A stretch of DNA of 64,000 nucleotides. Origin: Actinokineospora diospyrosa (GTDB lineage: Bacteria > Actinomycetota > Actinomycetes > Mycobacteriales > Pseudonocardiaceae). The number at the start of each line of letters is the position of its first letter. The stretch's first letter is position 1. The translations under genes were made by a program, and so were the position numbers. The notes beneath the pieces were generated by a model. The model made no database searches, was not told where the DNA came from, and worked only from the letters and a program-made list of their open reading frames with translations. Positions 1-11,292 of this stretch are shown one piece after another. The DNA lies in assembly GCF_024171925.1 (NCBI RefSeq), contig NZ_JAMTCO010000003.1, positions 124,001-188,000 of the forward strand, given 5' to 3'.

Positions 1-267
1 CCACGCGGCGTCGGTCCACTCGAACGCCCGGTGCTCGTAGCGCCGTGACGGCTCGTGCACCCCGTTCGGCTGCCACAGCGACCGCGGATCCGGCAGCGGC
101 TTGTCGTCGTCATCGAGCAGGAACGCGTAGTCGGTCCCCGGGCCCGCGCCGGGAACCTCCGTGTGCCACCACCCGCGGTCGTCGCGGGCCATCTCGTGCC
201 GCGCGCCCCCGACGGCCAACCGCACCCGGGAGCGGGACGGGGCCCACACGCTGAACGGCTCGGCCAT
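1..267 (-). CDS. treZ: Malto-oligosyltrehalose trehalohydrolase, N-terminal part (cut by window edge)
   Basis: The first 89 codons of TreZ, read leftwards off the edge. TreZ hydrolyses maltooligosyl-trehalose and releases free trehalose in the cytoplasm. The visible part begins MAEPFSVWAPSRSRVRLAVGG and continues through GWWHTEVPGAGPGTDYAFLLDD, which is the N-terminal CBM48-like beta-sandwich that precedes the GH13 barrel in this family. The barrel and its catalytic residues lie outside the window. The ATG shares one base with the treY stop codon (TGATG), so the two are translationally coupled. Its position as last gene of a glgX-treY-treZ operon supports the assignment. Confidence 0.9.
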   Translation of the reverse strand, partial: MAEPFSVWAPSRSRVRLAVGGARHEMARDDRGWWHTEVPGAGPGTDYAFLLDDDDKPLPDPRSLWQPNGVHEPSRRYEHRAFEWTDAAW

Positions 268-2494
268 CACGCGCGCACCAGCAGTGCGACCGGGTAGTCG
301 GCCAGCATCGCCGCGACCCCGCCGTCGGTCGGCCGGTCGGTCAGCTGGTCGACCCACTCGCCGTCGGGCAGCGGCAACACCGTGTCGCCCCATTCCCGCA
401 GTGCCACGGGCAACCGCGTCGCCACCGCGATCAACCCGGTCCGCTCGAACGCCACGACGTGCCGGGCGGCCTGCCCGTCCGCGTACACCGGTCGGTACCC
501 GGTGAACAGCGCGGGCCGCTCCCGTCGCAGCCGCAGCACCGTCCGCACCACGTGCAGCTTCACCGCGCCCGTCTCGTCGATCGGCGGCGGCCACCCGGAC
601 GCGAGCTTGCTCAGCAGGTCCGCCCGGTCCGCGAAGTCCACCGGGCGGCGGTTGTCCGGGTCCACGAGGGACAGGTCCCACAGCTCGGTGCCCTGGTACA
701 CGTCCGGCACGCCGGGACCCGCCAGCTGCAACAGCTTCTGCCCCAGCGAGTTCGACCACCCGTGCGGCGCGATCCGGGCGGCGAACGCCTCGACCTCGGC
801 CAGCAGCCCCGGGTCGCCGAGGACCGCGCGCGGCCACGCCCGCACGGTCTCCTCGAACTCCTCGTCGTGCTCGGTCCACGACGTGCGGACCTTGGCCTCC
901 TTGGCTGCCTTGTCCAGGTACGCCGCGAGCCGGTCCGGGTTGATCGGCCACGCGCCCAGCAACGTCTGCCACGCCAGCAGGTTCAGGCACGGCTCCGGCA
1001 GACCCCGGCGCTCGGTCCACCGCCGCACCGCGTCGGCGAACTCGTCCGGCAGCTCCGCCAGCACGGCCATCCGCGCCCGCACGTCCTCGGAGCGCTTGGT
1101 GTCGTGCGTGGACAGCGCGGTCATCGCGAGCGGGTGCGTGGCCTCGCGTTCCGCCTGCGCCGCGTGGAACTCGGCGACGCCCACCCCGAAGTGCGACGGG
1201 TCGCCGCCGACCTCGTTGAGCGCGGCGAACCGGGTGTAGCGGTAGAAGGTGGTGTCCTCGGTCCCCTTGGCCACCACCATGCCGGAGGTCTGCTGCAACC
1301 GCGTCGCCAGCTCGCCACCCGCGCGCACCTGCGCGTCGACGGCGTCCAGCGCCTGGCCGAGATCCGGCCGCTCGCGCCGGACCCGCCCGATCGCGGCGGC
1401 CAGGTACTCCGCGCCCTCCGGCAGGTACGACCGGTACACCGGGAACGCCACCATCAGCTCCGCCACGGCCTCCCGCGCGGCAGCGGGGTCCACATCGGAC
1501 ACATGGGAGGCGATCCTGCGCACCTCGGTGGCCAGCGAGGTGGTGGTGATCAACCGGCGGCACTCGGCGCGCACCGCGTCGAAGTCGGTCGGCACGCCCA
1601 GCGAGTCCGCCAGCGCCGTGAACGCCTCCTCGGCGCCCTGGTCGACGAACACCCCGCACACCTCGCGCAGGGCGTCGTACCCGGTCGTGCCCGCCACCGG
1701 CCAGGACCGGGGGAGCTCCTCGCCGGGTTCCAGGATCTTCTCCACCACGATCCAGCACCGCGCCCGCTCCGCGAGCCGCCGCGCGTACCCACCCGGGTCC
1801 GCGAGCCCGTCCGGGTGGTCGACCCGCAACCCCTGGACGTCGCCCTCGCCGACCCACCGCAGCACCTCGCCGTGCGTGGCGTCGAAGACCTCCTCGTCCT
1901 CCACGCGAACACCGGCGAGCGTTGTCACGTCGAAGAACCGCCGGTAGTTCAGTTCCGCGCCCGCCCGCCGCCAGTCGATCAGCCGGTAGTGCTGCTGGGC
2001 GAGTGCGTCCGGCGCGTCCGAGGTCCCCGGCGCGAGGGGGAACGCGTGGTCGTAGTACCGCAGCACGTCCCCGTCGACGGTCACCTTGTCGATGTCCTCA
2101 TCGGACCCGAGCACCGGCAGCAGCACCGGGAACGACTCGATGTCGAAGTACCGGGCGTAACGCGATCCGGGTCCGTGCGCCAGCACGTCCCACCACCACG
2201 CGTTCGCCGAGGGCACCTCGACCGACATGTGGTTCGGCACGATGTCGACCACCATGTCCAAGCCCGCCGCGCGCAACCGGTCCACCAGCGCCCGCCGACC
2301 GGTCTCCCCGCCCAGTTCCGGGTTGGCCCGGCTCGGGTCCACCACGTCGTACCCGTGCGAGGAGCCGGGGGTCGGCGTGAGGATCGGCGAGGTGTAGAGC
2401 GCCCCCACCCCGAGCTCGGCCAGGTAGTCGACGATCGCGGCGGCCTCGGCGAACCCGAAACCCGGCCGCAGCTGAACGCGGTAGGTCGACCGCA

Positions 2495-2495
<1 letters not shown>
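267..2495 (-). CDS. treY: Malto-oligosyltrehalose synthase (GH13)
   Basis: A 742-residue cytoplasmic GH13 enzyme that isomerises the reducing end of a maltodextrin to an alpha,alpha-1,1 trehalose unit, the step before TreZ. It begins MRSTYRVQLRPGFGF, typical of TreY. The expected acidic residues are visible: D226 in LRVDHPDG, E252 in IVVEKILEPGE and D465 in LSTHDTKRSED, spaced almost as in characterised TreY enzymes. The length fits the family (about 700-780). The ATG overlaps the glgX stop by one base (TGATG). The same frame stays open upstream into glgX, but that part is not TreY-like, so 2495 is the chosen start. Confidence 0.93.
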
Positions 2496-4615
<2,120 letters not shown>

Positions 4616-4773
4616 ACGTTCTCCTCGGTCATGCCCGGCCGCGGGTACGGCGCGAGGCGGTCACATCTCGGGGTGGCTGTCGCGCGCGTCCCAGCCTATG
4701 GGGATCAGGGGTGTGCCTGCAGGATGGCGTGCTGTGCCCGGCATCACCGCGCCCGGCAGTACCGCCGCCCCGC

Positions 4774-5958
4774 TCAGCCGCCGGAGCCCCAGTCCCAGCC
4801 GCCCGGGTAGGGCGGCCACGGGAAGCGGGGCCGCTGCTGCTCGCGGGTGATCGTGACGACCTTGGTCTGCACCGTGGGCACCTCGATGACCCCGGTCGCC
4901 GCGCGGACCGGCAGCGGCGCCATCCCCTGCGTGGTGGTCGGGGCCGCGGTGGTGGTCGGGGTGACGGCCACCGGCGAGGGGGACGGTTCGGCGCTCGAGG
5001 CACCGGTCGACAGCAGCGCGGCGACCCCGCCGATCAGCAGCGCCCCGGCCATCAGGCCCGCGTGCACCAGTCTCGACGGTCGAGGCTTCTCGGTCGGGAA
5101 GTCCACCGGCGCTTCGGTGGTCAGGTGGGCGACTTCATCGCGCGGCGCGGCTGTCGGCGCCGCCTGCGTGTCGGTAGTGAGCGCACTCAGGAGCCGGGCG
5201 CACTCGGCGGCGTCCGGGCGGTCGGCGGGGTCCCGCCGGGTCATCGCGGTGATCACCTCGGTCCACGCGGCGGGCAGCCAGTCGGGGATGTCCGGGTCCT
5301 TGGTGAGCCGGGCGACCGCGGCCTCGATGTCGGAACCCTCGTACGCCGTGGCCCCGGTGAGGCACTCCAGCAGCACCAGCCCGAGCGAGTAGATGTCGCC
5401 CGCGGGTCCGGCCAGTTGACCGCGCACCTGCTCGGGGGAGAGGTAGGCGGCCGTTCCCACGCAGTGCCCGGTCGAGGTGAGCCTGGCGCCGCCGAGCGCG
5501 CGGGCGATCCCGAAGTCGGCCAGGTAGACGCCCTCCTCGTCGACCAGCACGTTCGACGGTTTGACGTCGCGGTGCACGATGCCGCGCGAGTGCACGTACC
5601 CCAGGATGTCGGCCAGCCGCACGCCGAACCCGGCCACCTCACCGGCGGGCAGCGGGCCGTCGTTCAACCGGTCCCGCAACGTCCCGCCCCCGATGAGCTG
5701 CATGACCAGGTACGGGCGCTGGTTGTCGACCGCGACGTCGAACACGCGGACCACCCCCGGGTGCGACAACCCCGCCAGCAGCCGCGCCTCGGTGTCGAGC
5801 CGGTCCACGGTCGCGCCATCGGCCCTGGGGTGGAACAGCTTCACCGCGACCGGTCGCCCCAATCGGGTGTCGACCGCCCGGTGCACCTCAGCCATCCCAC
5901 CCGAACCGATGAGCTCGCCGACCAGATATCGGCCGTCGAGCAACGTCGGCGTCCCCAT
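4774..5958 (-). CDS. Membrane-anchored Ser/Thr protein kinase (PknB-like, no PASTA)
   Basis: A 394-residue Hanks-type kinase. The glycine loop IGSGGMAEV (about residues 18-26), K40 in VAVKLF, the catalytic loop HRDVKPSNVL with D131, and the LADFGIARAL activation segment are intact, so activity is expected. A single hydrophobic segment (about 297-317, LMAGALLIGGVAALLS) precedes a short Pro/Thr/Val-rich outer tail ending in WDWGSGG; no PASTA repeats are seen, so the tail is not an obvious muropeptide sensor. The ATG has GGGAGGT just upstream. It seems monocistronic, and nothing shows its substrate. Confidence 0.93.
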   Translation of the reverse strand: MGTPTLLDGRYLVGELIGSGGMAEVHRAVDTRLGRPVAVKLFHPRADGATVDRLDTEARLLAGLSHPGVVRVFDVAVDNQRPYLVMQLIGGGTLRDRLNDGPLPAGEVAGFGVRLADILGYVHSRGIVHRDVKPSNVLVDEEGVYLADFGIARALGGARLTSTGHCVGTAAYLSPEQVRGQLAGPAGDIYSLGLVLLECLTGATAYEGSDIEAAVARLTKDPDIPDWLPAAWTEVITAMTRRDPADRPDAAECARLLSALTTDTQAAPTAAPRDEVAHLTTEAPVDFPTEKPRPSRLVHAGLMAGALLIGGVAALLSTGASSAEPSPSPVAVTPTTTAAPTTTQGMAPLPVRAATGVIEVPTVQTKVVTITREQQRPRFPWPPYPGGWDWGSGG

Positions 5959-6146
5959 CGCACCTCCCGCGCGTCACGCCCTGAGTGGAGGTACCCAGCC
6001 CCTCAGCGGGCAAACGTGACGCTCGATGGGTGGACGACCCGCATGGTTTGACCCGATCGGGGGTACCAGAGCGGTGACTCCCACCACGAGCTGAGCCTCA
6101 CGAGAGTCCGGCCCCACGGGGCCGATCCCCAGGACGAGGAGGAGCC

Positions 6147-6419
6147 ATGTCTCTCGAAGACGACGACATCCGCAGCGGCCACACGGCCGGGTCCGACGGC
6201 GGCGCGGACGGCGGTGCCGACGGTGCGGCGGGCACCGCCGACCACGGCGCGTCCGGCGTGCCCGGCGGCCACGACGGTGGTGCCGATGGCGGTGCCGACG
6301 GAGGCGCTGACGGGGGCGCGGACGGCGGTGCCGACTCGGGTGCCGGGTCCGACCACGGTGCCGCCGACGGCGGGGGCGATGGGGGCGCGGACGGCGGTGC
6401 CGACGGCAGCGCCCGATGA
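6147..6419 (+). CDS. Gly/Ala/Asp-repeat peptide (candidate modified-peptide precursor)
   Basis: A 90-residue acidic, low-complexity peptide. After a non-repetitive leader-like start (MSLEDDDIRSGHTAG) it consists almost wholly of Gly, Ala and Asp, with many copies of GGAD and interspersed HG, SG and TAD. There is no signal peptide. A strong AGGAGG-type site precedes the ATG. Its stop overlaps the start of the JmjC gene (ATGA), so the two are translationally coupled. I infer that the peptide is the substrate of that oxygenase, either a ribosomally made modified product or a metal-binding peptide. Alternatively it could be a disordered partner protein. I know no family to assign it to. Confidence 0.7.
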   Translation: MSLEDDDIRSGHTAGSDGGADGGADGAAGTADHGASGVPGGHDGGADGGADGGADGGADGGADSGAGSDHGAADGGGDGGADGGADGSAR

Positions 6420-7660
6420 CAGCCGTCGTACCCCCGGCCGGGCGGTCCAGCACGGACCGCCCGGCCGTCCGGCGTTGCGTGGGTGTCGAGCCGGACGAGT
6501 TCGCCGCGCGGTACTGGGGAGCGCGGCCGCTGCTGACACCCAGCCTGCCCAAGGGCTTCGACGACCTGCTGACCCTCGACGACGTCGACGAGCTGCTGTC
6601 GCGCCGAGGTCTGCGCACCCCGTTCCTGCGGGTCGCGAAGAACGGCGCGGTCATGTCGTCCGACCAGTTCACCCGGGGCGGCGGGGTCGGCGCGGAGATC
6701 ACCGACCAGGTCGCCGACGACAAGGTCGCCCGGCTGTTCGACGACGGCGCGACCGTGGTGCTGCAGGGCCTGCACCGGTTGTGGCCGCCGCTGGTCGAGT
6801 TCGCCGGGCAGCTCGGCGTCGACCTCGGCCACCCGGTCCAGATCAACGCCTACATCACGCCACCCTCCTCGCAGGGGTTCTCCGCGCACTACGACGTGCA
6901 CGACGTGTTCGTCCTCCAAGTGGCGGGCCAGAAGTGCTGGCGGATCCACCCGCCGGTCCACCAGGACCCCCTGCGCAGCCAGACATGGGACCAGCACGAG
7001 GCCGCCGTGGCCGAGCGCGCGCGGGACACCCCGTTGATCGAGGAAACGCTCAACCCCGGTGACGCTCTTTATCTGCCGCGCGGCTACCTGCATTCCGCGA
7101 CCGCGCTCGGCGAGGTCTCGGCGCACCTGACCGTCGGCGTGCACGTGCTCACCCGCTACACCCTGGTCGAGGCCCTCCTCGCGTTGGCGGGCCGCGACAC
7201 CGACCTGCGGACCACGCTCCCGCTCGGCATCGACGCCGCCGACCCCGACCAGGTGGCGCCGCACCTGGCCGCCACGGTCGAGGCGCTGGGCCGGGTGCTG
7301 CGCGAGACCCCCGCCGCCGAGGTCGCCCGCCGGGTCCGCGACCGCGTGTGGCACGGCACCCGACCCGAGCCGCTGTCCCCGCTCGCCCAGGCCGCCGCGG
7401 TGCGTTCGGCCGCCACGGGATCGGTCGTGCGCAAGCGGACCGGGCTGCGCCACCGGCTGTGGACCGACGGCGACCGGGTGATCCTGGAGGTGCCCGGGGA
7501 CGAGCTGTCGCTGCCCGCCTCCACCGGTCCGGCGCTGCGCGCGCTGCTGTCCGGTGACCCCAAGGTGGTCGGTGAACTGCCGGACATCTCGGCGGCAGAT
7601 CAGGGGGTCCTCGTGCGCAGGCTGCTGCGTGAGGGGATCCTGGTCCCCTGTGACCGTTGA
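6416..7660 (+). CDS. JmjC-domain cupin Fe(II)/2-oxoglutarate oxygenase (RoxA/YcfD-like)
   Basis: A 414-residue protein of the JmjC/cupin_4 family, whose members hydroxylate ribosomal proteins or other peptides. The facial triad is visible as H158 and D160 in SAHYDVHD and H226 in PRGYLHSA. After the barrel comes a helical segment, then a C-terminal winged-helix-like region of about 70 residues (RVILEVPGDELSLPA to LLREGILVPCDR) whose pattern recalls both the RoxA C-terminal domain and PqqD-type peptide-recognition domains. The gene sits between the GAD-repeat peptide (4 bp overlap) and the ferredoxin-like gene (11 bp overlap). Oxygenase chemistry is well supported; the peptide as substrate is inference. 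Confidence 0.85.
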   Translation: MTAVVPPAGRSSTDRPAVRRCVGVEPDEFAARYWGARPLLTPSLPKGFDDLLTLDDVDELLSRRGLRTPFLRVAKNGAVMSSDQFTRGGGVGAEITDQVADDKVARLFDDGATVVLQGLHRLWPPLVEFAGQLGVDLGHPVQINAYITPPSSQGFSAHYDVHDVFVLQVAGQKCWRIHPPVHQDPLRSQTWDQHEAAVAERARDTPLIEETLNPGDALYLPRGYLHSATALGEVSAHLTVGVHVLTRYTLVEALLALAGRDTDLRTTLPLGIDAADPDQVAPHLAATVEALGRVLRETPAAEVARRVRDRVWHGTRPEPLSPLAQAAAVRSAATGSVVRKRTGLRHRLWTDGDRVILEVPGDELSLPASTGPALRALLSGDPKVVGELPDISAADQGVLVRRLLREGILVPCDR

Positions 7661-8522
7661 AGTGGAGCGCTGCGCCGAGGGGTGCCTGCGCCGGGGGGAC
7701 CCGCTGGGCGCCAGCGCGCCGCCGGTTCGGCACTGGGTCCTGATCGAGCAACCGGGGCCGTGGGGGCCGGACCCGTGGCGCGAGTCGTCGCTGCCGGGCG
7801 AGGTCGTGTCCAGCATCGCCGAGCAGGCTTCCGCTGTCCACGCCCGGGTTCTGCTCATCCGCCGACCTGGTCGGGCCCAGCCGGGGCCCCGCCGCTGGGC
7901 GTTCGTCGACTCGGCCCCCGGGCGCGAACGCGTGTGGTGGCACCGGTTCGACGACCCGAGTGAGTTGGTGGACCTCGGTCTGCCGGAACCGCGAGGAATC
8001 CCGTCGACCGACCCGGTGTACCTGGTGTGCGCGCACGGCCGCCACGACCCCTGCTGCGCGATCCGCGGCAGGCCACTCGCCGCCGCACTGGCCGCTGACC
8101 GTCCACAAGAGACCTGGGAGTGCACGCACGTCGGTGGCGACCGGTTCGCGGGGAACCTGCTCGCGCTGCCGCACGGGCTCTACTACGGCCAAGTCCCACC
8201 GGAACGCGGGATCGAGGTCGCCCAGCGCTACGAGTCCGGGCTCATCGACCCGGCGCACTTCCGCGGGCGGTCGGCGTTCACCGCGCCGGTCCAGGCTGCC
8301 CAGGAGCTGGCCCGGGCGCGGTCGGGGGAGTTCGGTGTCGATTCATTCCCGCCGGTGCGGGTCCAGCGCAGCGGCCACGAACTGTGGGATGTCGAGCTCG
8401 ATGGCGCCGCGTTGGCCGTGCGAGCCGTGTTCGCCCGCAGCGACAGCCCGCTGACCTGCTCGGCGACGGTGCCTGCTGCAGTGCGCCGGTTCGAACTCGT
8501 GCGGTGGCTCGACGATCACTGA
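7650..8522 (+). CDS. Sucrase/ferredoxin-like (Suc_Fer-like, Apd1-type) protein
   Basis: A 290-residue protein resembling the sucrase/ferredoxin-like family, a thioredoxin fold related to Fe-S Apd1 proteins. Key signature: VCAHGRHDPCCAIRGRPL with C127, H129, C135 and C136, then THVGGDRFAGNLLALPHGLYYG, typical of the family. A possible role is Fe-S electron transfer to, or maturation of, the neighbouring oxygenase (inference). The GTG start at 7650 lies inside the end of the JmjC gene. A longer frame from 7554 exists but would overlap the JmjC C-terminus. The 3' end overlaps the convergent SDR gene by 7 bp, leaving no room for a terminator. Confidence 0.8.
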   Translation: MTVEVERCAEGCLRRGDPLGASAPPVRHWVLIEQPGPWGPDPWRESSLPGEVVSSIAEQASAVHARVLLIRRPGRAQPGPRRWAFVDSAPGRERVWWHRFDDPSELVDLGLPEPRGIPSTDPVYLVCAHGRHDPCCAIRGRPLAAALAADRPQETWECTHVGGDRFAGNLLALPHGLYYGQVPPERGIEVAQRYESGLIDPAHFRGRSAFTAPVQAAQELARARSGEFGVDSFPPVRVQRSGHELWDVELDGAALAVRAVFARSDSPLTCSATVPAAVRRFELVRWLDDH

Positions 8523-9874
8523 GCCTGAGCGAGCGCGTGCGCCCTGGTGACCTGCTTGCGCGCCATCACCCGGAACACGACCAGGTGGATCGGGTACACC
8601 GCGCGCCAGTAGACCCAGCCCAGCAGGCCCTTCGCGCGCAACGCCCCGACCTGCTGCAGCGTCGTCCCGCTGATCCGGTAGCCGAGCCACGCCTCGCCGC
8701 AGAACCACTTCTCCGTGCGCAGGACGATGTGCCGGTCGCCGAACCCCTCGACCGTCCACCAGTCCACAGTGGAGCCGAGCTCGACCCGCCGCGGTCGGTG
8801 CAGGCCCAGCCGTTCGCCGAACAGCCTGCCGAGCACGATCCGCAGCCACCACGCCCACGCCCAGCCGTACCAGCGCAGCGAACCGCCGCACCGGCGCAGG
8901 TCGAGCCGGGCGGCCGGGGTGTCCGACGGCGGCAGGTCGACGGTGGTGGTCAGCGTGAACACGCCGTCGCGCACGCCATTGGTGAAGTCGAACGCCGCCG
9001 CCGCGATCGCGTCCCGCTGGTCGTCCAAAGTGGACCTGATGGCCGCGGCGACCGGCGTCGGCTCGATCCCGAACACCGGACTGGGCCGGGTGACCACGAC
9101 ATCGGTGGTGAGGCTGTCGATCAGCGACCGGCTGACCGCCCGGTCGACCGGCGTGACCAGGTTGACCCAGTGCGCGGACAGGCCGGGGGTGAGCAGCGGG
9201 ACCCGTACGATCCGCCGCCGGGGCAGCCCGCGCACGGACGCGTACAGCTGCATCAGGTCGTGGTAGGTCAAGACATCCGGACCGCCGATCTCGTGCACCC
9301 CGGCGGGGACGTCCGCGTCGGCGGCGCGCACCAGGTGTGCGACCAGGTCCGCCTCGCCGATGGGTTGCACCAGGGTGTCGACCCACCGCGGGCAGATCAT
9401 CACCGGCAGCCGCTCGGTGAGGTACCGCAGCATCTCGAACGAGATGCTCCCGGCGCCGATGATCACCGCCGCGCGCAGCTCCACCACCGGGACGCCCGCC
9501 TCGGCGAGGACCCGACCGACCTCCTGCCTGCTTGCCAGGTGCCGCGACAGCGGCTCCTCGCCGAGTCCACCCAGGTAGATGATCCGCCCGACCCCCGCCG
9601 CTTTGGCCGCTCGCGCGAACGAGGCGGCTGCCACCCGGTCGCGGTCGGCGAAGTCGGCTCCGGCCGCCATGCCGTGCACGAGGTAGTACGCGGTGTCGAC
9701 GCCGCCCAAGGCCTCGGTCAGCGCGGCCGTGTCGTTGACGTCGACGGCGACCTTGCGCACGTGCTCGCCGTCGGGCAGCGCGTCGGCCCGCCGCCCCAGG
9801 GCCAGCACCGGTCGGTCGAGCGCGGTGATCAGCTTGCGGCCGACGTACCCGCTCGCCCCGGCGACGGCGATCAT
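8516..9874 (-). CDS. NAD(P)-binding SDR/epimerase-type oxidoreductase with DUF2867-like C-terminus
   Basis: A 452-residue protein. The N-terminal Rossmann domain starts MIAVAGASGYVGRKL and resembles atypical SDR/NmrA-like epimerases (VDTAYYLVHGM, GRIIYLGGLG). The C-terminal part (about residues 290-445, GLHRPRRVELGSTVDWWTVEGF and VYWRAVYPIHLVVF) matches the DUF2867 extension found in this group; its substrate is unknown. The ATG overlaps the stop of the upstream 109-residue gene (ATGA), forming a two-gene operon. The frame stays open further upstream but is not protein-like there. Confidence 0.85.
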   Translation of the reverse strand: MIAVAGASGYVGRKLITALDRPVLALGRRADALPDGEHVRKVAVDVNDTAALTEALGGVDTAYYLVHGMAAGADFADRDRVAAASFARAAKAAGVGRIIYLGGLGEEPLSRHLASRQEVGRVLAEAGVPVVELRAAVIIGAGSISFEMLRYLTERLPVMICPRWVDTLVQPIGEADLVAHLVRAADADVPAGVHEIGGPDVLTYHDLMQLYASVRGLPRRRIVRVPLLTPGLSAHWVNLVTPVDRAVSRSLIDSLTTDVVVTRPSPVFGIEPTPVAAAIRSTLDDQRDAIAAAAFDFTNGVRDGVFTLTTTVDLPPSDTPAARLDLRRCGGSLRWYGWAWAWWLRIVLGRLFGERLGLHRPRRVELGSTVDWWTVEGFGDRHIVLRTEKWFCGEAWLGYRISGTTLQQVGALRAKGLLGWVYWRAVYPIHLVVFRVMARKQVTRAHALAQAQ

Positions 9875-10200
9875 GCCGGGACGGGCAGGTGCCGGGTGAA
9901 GCCGCGCACCGCGTCGACCAGGCTGTGCGGGTCGAACCCCGGGCGGCTCACCAGGTCGCGCCAGGCGGCGTGGCGCACCGCGTCGTGGATCGTCCAGGGG
10001 TCCGCGTACGGGGTCAGCGCCGCCACCACCCGCGCGACCACCCGGGACCGGGAGCGGTCGTCGTCGAGGTCGGGTTGGTCGAGCAGCGCGGCGACGAGGT
10101 CGACGGTCACCTCGCCCGCCAGCAGCCGGTCCGCGACGCAACCGCCGACGCAGCGGTAGGTGAACGTGAGCAGACGGTCGTGCCTAGGACCCCACTGCAC
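9871..10200 (-). CDS. Small conserved-looking protein of unknown function
   Basis: A 109-residue protein (MQWGPRHDRLLTFTYRCVGG to VRGFTRHLPVPA), predicted mostly helical, with no signal peptide or membrane segment and one close cysteine pair (CVGGC). I do not recognise the family. The gene is coupled to the downstream SDR gene by an ATGA overlap, so the two are probably co-expressed and may act together. Confidence 0.65.
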   Translation of the reverse strand: MQWGPRHDRLLTFTYRCVGGCVADRLLAGEVTVDLVAALLDQPDLDDDRSRSRVVARVVAALTPYADPWTIHDAVRHAAWRDLVSRPGFDPHSLVDAVRGFTRHLPVPA

Positions 10201-10263
10201 GCTGACAACTCCCTTGCCTACCCGGACGACCTGCGTGACGGTATCCCGGCGCCAGGGTGGCCG

Positions 10264-11292
10264 CTATTCGACGAAGCCGACGGCCACCAGGGCCTCGCAG
10301 GTCCGGGCGACCACCGCGGCCGCGCACCGCTGCGCGTGCGTGTGGTCGGGCGACTCGGTGAGCGCGTGCCAGCGCAGGTAGGCCTGGTAGGGCTCACCGC
10401 TGAGGGCCAGCCTGGTGGCGGGCGCCGTGCCGAGCCCGCCGAGCAGGTGCCGCGCCTCCCCGTCGCGCTCGCCGAAGGTGACCCGACCGGAGTCCAATTC
10501 CGCGAGCAGGCGCAGTTCGCGGGGTTCGTGCGCGCTGGTCAGGACCCGCTCGACCTCGGCGGCCAGCGGGTGCCCGCGCACCACCGGCAGCAGCGCGCCG
10601 AGCGCCGCGCGCGCCCGCAGGACCGCGGGGCGCGCCAGGAAGTGCGCGTCCACCGCGGCCAGCAGGTCGGGGACCCCGCTGAGCTGGATCAGCCCGGCGG
10701 GCACCGCGGCGCCCCGGCGCACCAGCTCGACCGCCGCCCGGACCCCGAACACGCCCAGCTTCGCTGGCAGCTCCGGCCCCACGTGCGCGGTGAGCCGGTC
10801 CACCGACAGCAGCGCCTCCGGCTTGCTGGCCAAAGTGGATAGTGCGGTGGCGTCCGCCCTGGTCAGCCGCAGGCCGCCGACGGCGGGCAACGCCGCCACG
10901 GCCACCACCGCCTGGCAGTGCTCGCCGACGTCGCCCCGGGCGTGCCTGGCCGCGACGGCCCGCGCCCCGTCCACCGCGCCGATCCGCCCGCCGCCCAGCT
11001 CGTCCGCCCGCGACAGCACGACGATGGTCGACACGGCGTCGCCGCCGCTCACCTCGTCCGGGCGCCGGACCAACCGCAGCCGCACGTCACCGCCGCTGCC
11101 GACGGTCTCGAACGGCGCGCCCGCCAAGGCCTCCACCAGCGTCGAGCGCCCCGAACCCGGTTCCCCGACCACCTCGACCCGCAACGGCCCGTCGAACCGC
11201 GCGGCCCACTCGGCCGCGACACCGGCGATCGGCTGGGCCTCGTGCGCGGCCCGCGCCAGCAGGTCCCACGCCGCGTCGGCGAGCGTGCTCAC
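10264..11292 (-). CDS. IniC-like dynamin-family GTPase-related protein
   Basis: A 342-residue protein with a P-loop GEPGSGRST (about residues 43-51) and a later SRADE segment in the place of the [NT]KxD motif, followed by helical sequence. It is the smaller and more divergent partner of the adjacent dynamin-like GTPase, as IniC is to IniA in mycobacteria. The GTG start at 11292 overlaps the stop of the upstream gene (GTGA). It is the last gene of the iniB-iniA-iniC-like operon. The lack of a clear DxxG motif makes nucleotide hydrolysis uncertain. Confidence 0.8.
   Translation of the reverse strand: MSTLADAAWDLLARAAHEAQPIAGVAAEWAARFDGPLRVEVVGEPGSGRSTLVEALAGAPFETVGSGGDVRLRLVRRPDEVSGGDAVSTIVVLSRADELGGGRIGAVDGARAVAARHARGDVGEHCQAVVAVAALPAVGGLRLTRADATALSTLASKPEALLSVDRLTAHVGPELPAKLGVFGVRAAVELVRRGAAVPAGLIQLSGVPDLLAAVDAHFLARPAVLRARAALGALLPVVRGHPLAAEVERVLTSAHEPRELRLLAELDSGRVTFGERDGEARHLLGGLGTAPATRLALSGEPYQAYLRWHALTESPDHTHAQRCAAAVVARTCEALVAVGFVE

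Noticed and set aside
6147-6419. Glycine-rich cell-wall or PE/PGRS-type protein
   Set aside because: No signal peptide, very short, and coupled to an intracellular oxygenase; a peptide-substrate reading fits better.
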